34,831 nt of DNA from Clostridia bacterium (GTDB lineage Bacteria; Bacillota; Clostridia; TANB77; CAG-508), in NCBI GenBank assembly GCA_022796855.1, contig JAAWJM010000023.1, positions 1-34,831 on the forward strand. Direction: 5' to 3'. Both the position numbers and the translations under genes were made by a program. Positions within the stretch are counted from its first letter, which is position 1. Each line of letters opens with the position of its first letter. Positions 27,600 to 34,831 of the stretch are shown here, piece by piece. The notes under the pieces are model-generated. The model had not been told where the DNA came from. It was given only the letters and a program-made list of their open reading frames with translations, and searched no databases.

Positions 27600-27632
27600 A
27601 AAAAACAATGCACATTTCGTACATTGTTTTTA
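27600..27632. terminator. Bidirectional terminator between flippase and sortase genes
   Basis: AAAACAATG (27602-27610) pairs with CATTGTTTT (27622-27630), flanked by A and T runs. It terminates transcription from both convergent genes and overlaps the sortase stop codon. Confidence 0.8.
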
Positions 27633-28406
27633 TCTTACTTCTCTTGCTTTTACGACTAATCTTTGGGTTCCATAGTTGGTACAAGTAATTAGTGTTACTT
27701 CTCTATTTCTTCCCGTTAATTGGCTGGTACATGCTGTATCATCTGGATTTACTACATATTTATCATATACTTCATATGTAATGGTTCTTCCTGTCAAATC
27801 CGTTAATTCTACGGTTTCTCCATTTTGAATTTCTGATAATCTTCCAAACATCTTCTTGTTTCGATAATTATGTCCTACAATCACATAATTTCCTATTTCA
27901 TTTGGGTCTGGTCCATAGAATTTGCTAAGTGATATTTTTAATAATTCATTTGTGGTCTTATCTAATACTGGATAACTAATTCCTAAGTGTGGAATGTTTA
28001 AGATAGCATCTGTTGAATAGGTATCTCCACTTTCTGAAGTAAAGATTTCTTTTTCTTTTTTCTTATTTTCAATTTGCATTTGTATTGATTGTGCAAGCTT
28101 GGTAATATCAATTTCAGAACGGTTCTGGTCATCGTCATTTAAGGTTACAATTAATACATTGTCTTCCATACGTACACCAGAGCTTACTGGCTCTTCTTCA
28201 AAATATTCTAAATCGATACTTGCTAAAATTTCTTTGGATACTTCTTCATTTTTATTTCGGTCATATTCTGCATAGATGTAATAGGAAAATAACGAGCACA
28301 CTAAAAAGACCGATAAGAAAAAGTTTAGTTTATAAATCTTCTTTTTTCTTCTCAGTTCAGGAGTTACATATATTTTCTGTGTTACTAAAATCTGATTTAC
28401 TACCAT
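27630..28406 (-). CDS. Sortase transpeptidase
   Basis: 258 residues with one N-terminal membrane helix (about 28-48) and a C-terminal catalytic domain. The catalytic His is in YVIVGHNYRN near 175-185, Cys in TLITCTNYG near 245, and Arg in QRLVVKA shortly after. The domain also has the conserved LGISYPVL substrate-groove strand. It could anchor the LPQTG cohesin protein encoded at 8663-9421, the only sorting signal I see in the window. Class D/B-like, exact class not decided. AAGGGAG precedes ATG. Confidence 0.92.
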   Translation of the reverse strand: MVVNQILVTQKIYVTPELRRKKKIYKLNFFLSVFLVCSLFSYYIYAEYDRNKNEEVSKEILASIDLEYFEEEPVSSGVRMEDNVLIVTLNDDDQNRSEIDITKLAQSIQMQIENKKKEKEIFTSESGDTYSTDAILNIPHLGISYPVLDKTTNELLKISLSKFYGPDPNEIGNYVIVGHNYRNKKMFGRLSEIQNGETVELTDLTGRTITYEVYDKYVVNPDDTACTSQLTGRNREVTLITCTNYGTQRLVVKAREVR

Positions 28407-28515
28407 TTTTGACTCCCTTATCTCTTGTTTTCATTTTTATTATATCATGTGTTTTCTCATTATCCAAGTAATTTTTGAAAAAAAATTATTAAGATTTATT
28501 GACAATTTCTTTACA

Positions 28516-28551
28516 AGAAAAAAACCAATCGAATCATTGGTTTTTTTCTTG
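28516..28551. terminator. Bidirectional terminator
   Basis: AAGAAAAAAACCAAT and ATTGGTTTTTTTCTT flank CGAATC. The stop codon of the 28534-28701 gene lies inside the stem. Confidence 0.8.
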
Positions 28552-28701
28552 TTTTATTTGGTTATTGATTCCATTTTGCATCATTTCATTTGCTCCTAAT
28601 TCATTTGTAAAATACTCTCCTAATCCTGCTCCATTCATTTGATATTTTAAGTTTAATAACTCAATATCATCTTCAAAATTGCATTCACGTTTGAATCCCA
28701 T
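28534..28701 (-). CDS. Small hypothetical protein (55 aa)
   Basis: Start chosen at ATG 28701 (MGFKRECNFEDDIELLNLKY), because GGAGGG lies seven bases upstream. A longer frame to 28779 adds only A/T-rich hydrophobic codons. Acidic, no membrane helix, no known family. It is followed by the terminator whose stem contains its stop codon. It lies between the sortase and ABC exporter transcription units. Confidence 0.65.
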   Translation of the reverse strand: MGFKRECNFEDDIELLNLKYQMNGAGLGEYFTNELGANEMMQNGINNQIKQEKNQ

Positions 28702-28775
28702 AAACGCACCCTCCATTTTTTTATCTAACGGTATTATACTACACATTTTCATAAAATACAAGAAAAAAAGAAGAA

Positions 28776-28803
28776 CCACTTTCCCTTTTTACAGGGAAAA
28801 TGG
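28776..28803 (-). terminator. Terminator of the ABC exporter transcription unit
   Basis: CCACTTTCCCT (28776-28786) pairs with AGGGAAAATGG (28793-28803), with one mismatch. On the minus strand it is followed by a T-rich tract (TTCTTCTTTTTTTC). It lies downstream of both ABC genes and the small degraded ORF. Confidence 0.75.
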
Positions 28804-28859
28804 TCTGTTACATTTAGAGCGCTAAGCTCACGGATTGGCACACATCGTTAATAATAATT

Positions 28860-28996
28860 TTATGTGCCATTAGGTTCCTTCCCGCCTTCTGTACTTCATT
28901 TTGCAAATGGCGGATCGCATCGCCTGATTTCTTAAAATCTCTTCCATCTCCATAGCGATATCAAAAAAACTGTGGTTCCGTTTTTTCCTGTAACAT
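28860..28996 (-). pseudogene. Degraded or misread small ORF, GC-richer than neighbours
   Basis: ATG at 28996 follows a perfect AAGGAGG (29004-29010). The zero frame gives MLQEKTEPQFF then TGA at 28961-28963, after a T7 run. The frame one base on is open and protein-like (DIAMEMEEILRNQAMRSAI). It ends at TAA 28870-28872, after an in-frame CGG at 28882-28884; a CGG shift there would end it at 28860-28862. Frame zero beyond the TGA is also open for 48 codons. Codon use and GC content differ from neighbours, so this looks like a foreign or decaying fragment. Because its frame is uncertain I do not count its CGG. The rest of 28702-29064 holds only hairpins. Confidence 0.35.
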
Positions 28997-29064
28997 AATT
29001 TGTCCTCCTTTATTTAGGGTCAGTGCCCTTTATAGTTCTAGTATACCATATTTTATGTACCTTT

Positions 29065-30820
29065 TCAATTCAAACTTTCATAATATGAATTATACAATTT
29101 ACTATAATACCCACCCGTTTTTAGTAATTCGATATGATTTCCCATTTCTACAATCTCTCCTGCATCTAGCACAATGATTTTATCTACATTTACTATGGTT
29201 GCTAAGCGGTGAGCAATAAAGATAGAGGTTTTTTCTTTTGAAATGGTATCAATGGATTTTTGAATTAACCTTTCTGTGTGAGTATCTATATTGGCTGTTG
29301 CTTCATCTAAAATGAAGATAGAAGGGTTATGGGCAAAAATCCTAGCAAATGCTAATAATTGTTTTTCTCCTGCTGAAAAAGACGAGCCTCTTTCTTTTGC
29401 AATTTCGCAAATTCCATTTGGAAGAGAGGAAACGAAACCATCTGCTGAGGATAATCTCACTGCTTCTACAATGTCTTCTTCTGTTATATTACTGTTGTTT
29501 AGTTTAATATTATTTGCAATGCTTCTTGCAAAAATAAAGGGGTCTTGTAAAATAATTCCAATGTGTGCTCTTAAACTTCGTTTATTGATATTTTTAATAT
29601 TTACCCCATCTAATAGAATTTCTCCTTGTTGTATTTCATAAAAACGATTGATTAAGTTGGTAATGGTAGTTTTTCCACAACCTGTTTTTCCCACTAATGC
29701 AATACTTTGACCGAGGTTCAATTGTAAAACTTACATTCTTTAATACCCATCTTTCATTATCATATGAAAACCATACATTTTTAAATTCAATTTTTCCTTT
29801 TACTTTGGTTAAATTTATCCCGGAATCTAGGTCTTCTAAATGTTCTTTATGGTCTAATATATTGTAAATTTTATTAATGGAAACAAATGCTTCTTGTACG
29901 GTTTCAATATTATCGATGGTTCTCGTAATTGGCTCAAATAGTTGCCTAATATAACTAATAAATACATAAATAATTCCAACATCTAAGGCTTGCTCTAATA
30001 TACCACCAAGGCATACCCATATTATAATACAAATCGCTAGATTTTCTAAAATTGTCATAAGCCCTGGAAGTAAACCTTCAATGATACCACCTGGTATTCT
30101 GGAATTACGATACCCATTGGTTAGAACTTTACATTCTTCTTGTTTTTCTTTTTGAATATTGAATATTTTAATTAGTTTTGCTCCATAAATCGATTCTGCT
30201 AAAAATGTATTTAGCTTCGTTTTAATAACTTTGGATTTATCATATATTTTATTTAATAGTTTGGTTAATACAACAGAAAATAGAATAACCAAAGGAATGA
30301 CCAAAAATGCAAGTAAGCTTAGTTTTACACTAAAATATAACATCATTACAATAATGGCTACCATCAAAATCATGTCTTTAAAAAAAGTAGTAATTACATC
30401 TTTAAATAAAGTAGAAACATCTTCTATATCATTGGTAATTCGCACAAATAACTTTCCTGCTGAAGTACGGTCGTGAAACGAAATATTGGCATATTGTGTG
30501 TATTTAAACAAACGATTTCGCATGGTATAAATAATGTCTTCCCCCATCATATTGGTTGCAGTACTTGCAATAAAATCAATGATATTTCCTAATAGCACAA
30601 TTCCTATGTAAATAGCACCAATTATGCCAATGGTAACAACTCCCTTTTGGTAGATACCAAATTTTAAGTAATCATCCATTACAATTTTTATTAAATATGG
30701 TTTTACTAATTCTCCTATATTGATGAGTAACGAAAGAAACGTAACAATGGCAATTGTTTTTTTATGTGGTTTTGCCATTTCTAGTACATGTTTCATTGTA
30801 TCCTGTTTTTTGGTTTTCAT
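29065..30820 (-). CDS. ABC exporter subunit with canonical ATPase site, needs one +1 shift
   Basis: 584 residues after the shift at 29711-29713. Six membrane helices (about 15-310) form the export domain. The nucleotide-binding domain follows: EPGQSIALVGKTGCGKTT gives Walker A (Lys383), FSAGEKQLLAFARI a degenerate signature, IFILDEATANID the Walker B with catalytic Glu, and IFIAHRLAT the H-loop. The shift lies eight residues before Walker A, so an unshifted product has no ATPase domain. With the gene just upstream it forms a heterodimeric LmrCD/YheIH-like exporter. Signature loss here pairs with Walker B loss in the partner, the usual pattern of one dead site. Substrate unknown. Confidence 0.93.
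29711..29713 (-). other. +1 shift site 9 (ABC subunit A): CCT-C-GGT
   Basis: In-frame CGG, extra C at 29713. Skipping it gives FTIEP-GQSIALVGKTG (family P-G-x-x-x-A-L-V-G). The zero frame stops after 25 codons. Confidence 0.95.
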
Positions 30821-30891
30821 TTTAGAACCCTTTCCTTTCCTATTTTGCTCTAACCTCTAGTTTACTAAATTTACTTTCAAAGTTTTTTGTT

Positions 30892-32629
30892 TTATACCAT
30901 CTCCGATGTTGCTGTTTGTTCTTTATAAAAACGATAATATCGTCCTTGTTTTTTTAGTAATTCTTCATGTGTTCCTGTTTCTAGCACTTCTCCACTTTCT
31001 AATACCATAATATTATTGGCATCTTTTATATCTGAAATACGGTTTGAAATAATAATACAGGTTTTATCTTTTACTAATTCTTTTACATTGTTTAACACTT
31101 TTTGCTCTGTTTTATTATCTAGCGCCGAGAAGGTGTCATCGAAAATAACAATTCTACTTTTCTTTAAAAAGGCTCTCGAAATTACCACTCTTTGTCTTTG
31201 CCCACCGTGATAAATCTGTTCCTCTTTCTCCAATCACTGTTTCAATTCCATTTTGCATTTTTTCAATGTCATCGTAAATCATTGCATTTTTCGCACTTTC
31301 TTTTATTTCTTCCTCTTCAAATTCTTGTTTAAATAATTTGATGTTTTCTTTTAGGGTCGTAGAAAATAGGAAATTATCTTGTGTAATATAACAAATATGT
31401 TTTCTTAGTACACTTAGTGGAATATCGTTAATATCGGTTCCATCAATAAAAATTTTACCTTTTGCAACTGGGTATAGGTGTAGTAATAAATTCATAAGAG
31501 TCGTTTTTCCACTCCCAATACTACCAATAATACCAAGGGTTTCTCCTGTTTTTACACTTATATTGATTTGTTTTAATACCATTTCTAAATTTTCTGGATA
31601 ATTAAAATTTAGGTTGCGAATTTCAATATTTCCTTCAAAATCAATATCTTCTTCTACTGTTTTTAAGTTAATTTTTTCTCTTTCTAGTAGAAAAACTTGT
31701 TCTAACCTATGGTAAGAAATCTTGGCTCTTTTGTATCTCGAAATTACACTAGGAAGCCAAGAAACCGGTCCTACGAATAAAGCAATATAGCCATTAAAAG
31801 CAATAAAATCACCAGTGGTAATGGCTCCTTCTAATACTAGTTTTGATCCATATAATAAAGAAATTCCATAACATAACCCAAAACAAATATTAAGACAGGT
31901 AGAAAGCAAAGTAGAATGAACATCCACAGCATTGTTTGCTTCTTTTAGTTTACGGTTTTTCCTAATAAATTCTTTTAATTGGTTCATTTCTCCTGTGTAT
32001 GCCTTTGTGGTACGAATGGCATCTGTACTTTCTTGTACATATTCGGAAAGTTCTGTAAAATAGCTTTGCGATTTACGAAAACTGCTTTCTACATATTCCT
32101 TAATTTTGATTATTACAAAAACGGTTATCACAATAGGACACAAGGTAACTAAGGTAAGGGATAGGTTTACTCCACTCATCATGGTATAAGTCGCAATAAT
32201 AGCAGTAAATACAAACCTTGTACCATAGGAAAGAAGACGGTAAATAAAGGCTCGAATTTCCGATACATCTTTTACAAAATAAGACATTAATTCCCCGTTT
32301 TTAATGTTTTGAAGACTTGTCATTTTTATTTTCATAAACTGCTCAAATAATTTATCTTTTAAATCTCGTTCAATGCTTCTTGGAGTATAACCTGTAAGCC
32401 ATCTCCATGGCATACGAACTGCTAGTATCACAAAACAAATGCCAAGTAAGTACCATACTTGTAGGTAAATGGCACTACGGTTGTTTTGCATATCATATAA
32501 TAAGTCCACGATGTGTCCTATGATTTTTGGCGGATATGTTAGAAAATACATATTTAATGCAATAAATATGACCTGTAAAAAAATAGCAAACCAGTATTTT
32601 TTTATTATTTTCGTTAATATTTTTTTCAT
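30892..32629 (-). CDS. ABC exporter subunit with degenerate ATPase site, needs one +1 shift
   Basis: 578 residues after the shift at 31205-31207. Six membrane helices (about 15-300), Walker A GIIGSIGSGKTTL, Q-loop TQDNFLF, signature LSGGQRQRV formed across the shift, and Walker B IVIFDDTFSALD with Asp in place of the catalytic Glu. The H-loop ISNRISD has Asn in place of His. These changes mark the degenerate half of a heterodimeric exporter, complementing the downstream subunit. It lies upstream of its partner with a 71-nt gap. No ATPase signature is made without the shift. Confidence 0.93.
31205..31207 (-). other. +1 shift site 10 (ABC subunit B signature): TCA-C-GGT
   Basis: In-frame CGG, extra C at 31207. 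Skipping it yields TDLS-GGQRQRVV. The glycine belongs to the ABC signature LSGGQ, which fixes the decoded residue as glycine. Confidence 0.97.
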
Positions 32630-32759
32630 GTTTCTCTAGCCCCTTTTTCTTCTGTTTTTGGTAATAAGTTCTCTTTTTATCATACAACAAAATTTGGTAT
32701 TAAAATATTAAATTTTTATGACATTTTTATAACAAATGGCATTCTTTTTTAATTTTTAG

Positions 32760-32765
32760 TATAAT
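32760..32765 (+). promoter_or_regulatory. -10 element of the YcxB-like gene
   Basis: TATAAT is only 15 nt before the ATG at 32781, so the leader is very short. TTTGGTGATG supplies a weak RBS. No clear -35 box. Confidence 0.45.
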
Positions 32766-32780
32766 AGATTTGGTGATGTT

Positions 32781-33284
32781 ATGGAGATACGTTTTGAAAA
32801 TACAACGGCTTATAATTTAAAAGAATATCAAAAATTTGTGAATTTTCATTGTGAAAAAAATAATTTAAAATACCATTTTTATACCTTATTTTTCAGTGTG
32901 CTATTCATTTTTTGTACAATTGTACAATTTTCTTATGGTAGAGTTTTAGAAGGAATTGGTTTTATTTTTGTTTTTGTTATATTTCTTGCTTATCGTTTTT
33001 TACACCCTTTGTATTTAATAAAAAAGGAAGCTTCTAGCAAAAAAGTACAAAAACAAATGAAAAATACTTATACTTTTTATGATGATTTTGTTACGATTTT
33101 TAATGGAACAGACCGTGTAAAATTACGTTATTTTAAGTTTTATAAAATTTATGAAGACGGAAATCGTTTTTATTTGTATTTAGATAAAACTCATTCCTAT
33201 GTGTTATTAAAAAATAATTTTTCCATCGGAAAGCCAGAGGATTTTTATGGGTTTATGAAGAAGAAGTTGTGGAAGAAAATATAG
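32781..33284 (+). CDS. YcxB-like membrane protein
   Basis: 167 residues: an N-terminal cytoplasmic strand region, two membrane helices (about 35-75), then a C-terminal domain with TYTFYDDFVTIF, LRYFKFYKIYEDGNRFYLYL and SYVLLKNNFSIGKPEDFYGF. That alternation of strands is typical of YcxB-like C-terminal domains. Function unknown. Transcribed divergently from the ABC exporter operon. Confidence 0.75.
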   Translation: MEIRFENTTAYNLKEYQKFVNFHCEKNNLKYHFYTLFFSVLFIFCTIVQFSYGRVLEGIGFIFVFVIFLAYRFLHPLYLIKKEASSKKVQKQMKNTYTFYDDFVTIFNGTDRVKLRYFKFYKIYEDGNRFYLYLDKTHSYVLLKNNFSIGKPEDFYGFMKKKLWKKI

Positions 33285-33310
33285 CATATATACGTTAAAC
33301 ATTTTAATAG

Positions 33311-33354
33311 GAAAAGGTCTCTAAGTATTGTATCCAATACTTAGAGACCTTTTC
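33311..33354. terminator. Strong bidirectional terminator
   Basis: A 19-bp perfect stem (33311-33329 with 33336-33354), 6-nt loop, T-rich on the plus strand. It separates the YcxB-like gene from the convergent surface-protein gene. Confidence 0.88.
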
Positions 33355-33404
33355 TTTTCTATTTAATTTTAGCTTTTATATTTCATGTCATTTTTTAGTT
33401 TGTA

Positions 33405-34831
33405 TTATTGGGTCAAATTAATGTCCCAACTTGATGTAGTACTATTGTATTCGAGTAAGTCGGATGGAATACACACCACTGGACGTATTGTAACATATTT
33501 TCCACTAGGTGGCTGCCTACGATTTAATTTACAATAATTGTTTTTTACATCAAGCCTATATATGTTAACCTTATTGGGATAATTATTTGGAGTGGATAAA
33601 TAATATCCATCACAATCTGATATTGGTCTTTCATATGGAAAGTATAATCTATTATTGCCTGCTATTACCTTCAAACTCAAACCGCCGTTTATATCAAATC
33701 CCTTTACTAAAATACCATTTTCATCATTTCCTTGGATTTCCATTTTATTGGCATATACATCATTAAAACTAGCAATAAACATTTCTAATGTCGGACTTCC
33801 AATCGCAGTTGTTCCTCTACTCTTTAATTCTTCTGTTACAAATACATCCCATGCATCTGTATTTAATAATCTTGATACATATTTTATATTGCCGTTTGTT
33901 TTATTTTCATCCCAACTCATCATAAATCTATCACGTACTTCTTGTGTTATTTCTACATAACTTGGTATTGTTGCCCAAGATGCTCCATATGTTCCACTTA
34001 TAGTCATCCCCGTCGCAGCGGTTGGAACTTTTCCTACTGGCAAATATCCACTGATTATAATAAATGTCTCGTTCCTTTCTTCATTAATATAAAATATCTT
34101 CCAATCATTTACTCCATTCGCACTATAATTTACTTTCTGTCCATATTTTGATACTTTTGGGTTTACCATTTTGATACTAACTTCATTACTATCTGTCGTG
34201 TTTCCTGCTTTGTCGTAGGCTTTTGCATATATGTTATAGGTATCATAGGATAATCCTTCTATTTCATTTGTTGTATATGGTGTTGTAGGATACTCTGTAT
34301 CACTTGCTTTTTTTACATAATATTCATACTTCTCTATTCCACTACATGCACTTACTTGTGTTGCTTTGGTATCTTCTGTATTTCCTCCTATTACTATTTT
34401 TGCTTCTACTTGTGTGGCTGTTATGGTAAAGGCTTTTGGAGCTAGATTATCGATTGTTGTTATTTCTAGCTCTCTTTGTATTGTTTCTCCATTTGCTAAT
34501 ACGGCTTGTATTAAGTATTTTCCATTACTTGTTACTTCATAGATTCCTTCTTCTTTTTTTGTCATTCCTTCTGGTATGTTAAGACTTGTTACGGTTTCTC
34601 CTTTGGTTTTGACACTTACTGAAATTTCTACTGGACCTTTGGTGTAGCCTTTTGTAATTACTTTTGCTTGTATTCTTGCTACTCCATCTGGTACCATGTC
34701 TACAATAATGACATTTCCGTTTTCATCATAGCCTAATGTAATTACATATCCTCCTGTAATTCCTGTTTGTTCCTCTATATCAATTTCTTCAAATACTCCT
34801 TTTTCTTCTAATTTATTTAAGGCGTATTCTA
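33405..34831 (-). CDS. Partial Ig-like surface/pilin-type protein, 5' end outside the window
   Basis: The frame stays open to the right edge, so the start is missing; the internal ATG at 34697 is not the start. At least 475 residues are visible. EYALNKLEEKGVFEEIDIE and GGYVITLGYDENGNVIIVDM precede a beta-rich Ig-like region (KAFTITATQVEAKIV, then TYNIYAKAYDKAGNTTDSNE). The C-terminal domain of about 240 residues contains NDWKIFYINEERNETFIIIS and ends RPVVCIPSDLLEYNSTTSSW. This layout is common in clostridial proteins with prepilin-type N-termini, but that N-terminus is not visible. Probably secreted or surface located; ligand unknown. No in-frame CGG. Confidence 0.7.
   Translation of the reverse strand, partial: EYALNKLEEKGVFEEIDIEEQTGITGGYVITLGYDENGNVIIVDMVPDGVARIQAKVITKGYTKGPVEISVSVKTKGETVTSLNIPEGMTKKEEGIYEVTSNGKYLIQAVLANGETIQRELEITTIDNLAPKAFTITATQVEAKIVIGGNTEDTKATQVSACSGIEKYEYYVKKASDTEYPTTPYTTNEIEGLSYDTYNIYAKAYDKAGNTTDSNEVSIKMVNPKVSKYGQKVNYSANGVNDWKIFYINEERNETFIIISGYLPVGKVPTAATGMTISGTYGASWATIPSYVEITQEVRDRFMMSWDENKTNGNIKYVSRLLNTDAWDVFVTEELKSRGTTAIGSPTLEMFIASFNDVYANKMEIQGNDENGILVKGFDINGGLSLKVIAGNNRLYFPYERPISDCDGYYLSTPNNYPNKVNIYRLDVKNNYCKLNRRQPPSGKYVTIRPVVCIPSDLLEYNSTTSSWDINLTQ

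Noticed and set aside
28961..28963. In-frame TGA as selenocysteine or tryptophan
   Set aside because: No SECIS-like element is evident, and TGA serves as a normal stop for the 28534-28701 gene. A frame error at the T7 run explains the break more simply.

Overview
The window is very AT-rich, with strong AGGAGG ribosome-binding sites, sigma-A type promoters (TTGTAA or TTGACT, 17-18 bp, TATAAT), a Spo0A-like regulator, a SpoVB/MurJ-like flippase, a SufCBDSU iron-sulfur operon without SufA/SufE, and cohesin/dockerin/LPxTG/sortase surface proteins. Together these suggest an uncultured, anaerobic, gut-type member of the Bacillota (Clostridia-like). I see no rRNA, tRNA, CRISPR array or complete insertion sequence.

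Main observation: nine well-conserved genes here appear broken by +1 frameshifts, eleven in all. Every break has the same form: one extra C directly before an in-frame glycine codon GGA or GGT, so the zero-frame codon at the break is CGG. I checked each CGG triplet in the window by eye. CGG is never used as an in-frame arginine codon in any real gene, although AGA, AGG, CGT, CGC and CGA are. All eleven in-frame CGGs are shift points. Skipping the C, or reading CGGN as one glycine, restores full-length proteins with intact motifs: PBP KTG, SufC Walker A, SufS active-site Cys, ABC LSGGQ. Sequencing error or gene decay would not follow the reading frame. I infer a genome-wide decoding feature: an unassigned CGG that triggers +1 frameshifting, or a CGGA/CGGU four-base glycine codon. 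CDS spans below are given with the shifts applied.

Layout. 1-1222: a BspA-type leucine-rich repeat gene in a segment bounded by a 13-bp inverted repeat that abuts the 3' end of a class B penicillin-binding protein (1217-2973, two shifts). 3031-9421: a 1829-residue dockerin protein and an LPQTG-anchored cohesin protein, probably a binding pair. 9727-12191: tRNA-modification genes tcdA and mnmA, then sufU. 12305-17669: sufS, sufD, sufB, sufC and a DtxR-type regulator (six shifts), interrupted by a small opposite-strand membrane-protein gene. 17803-20315: Spo0A-like regulator, short-chain dehydrogenase, TSCPD protein, DEDDh exonuclease. 20465-23015 (+): TsaC, a membrane-anchored protein, an MntA-HepT toxin-antitoxin pair and a small export protein. 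23068-25822: a VanRS-like two-component system. 26063-27554 (+): flippase with one shift. 27630-28701: sortase and a 55-residue protein. 28804-32629: a heterodimeric ABC exporter (one shift per subunit) and a degraded small gene. 32781-33284 (+): a YcxB-like protein. 33405-34831: the 3' part of a surface/pilin-like protein that runs off the window.

Themes: surface display (cohesin, dockerin, sortase, BspA, Ig-like repeats), Fe-S assembly, and tRNA modification (t6A, ct6A, s2U34). The last is notable because these modifications affect reading-frame maintenance.
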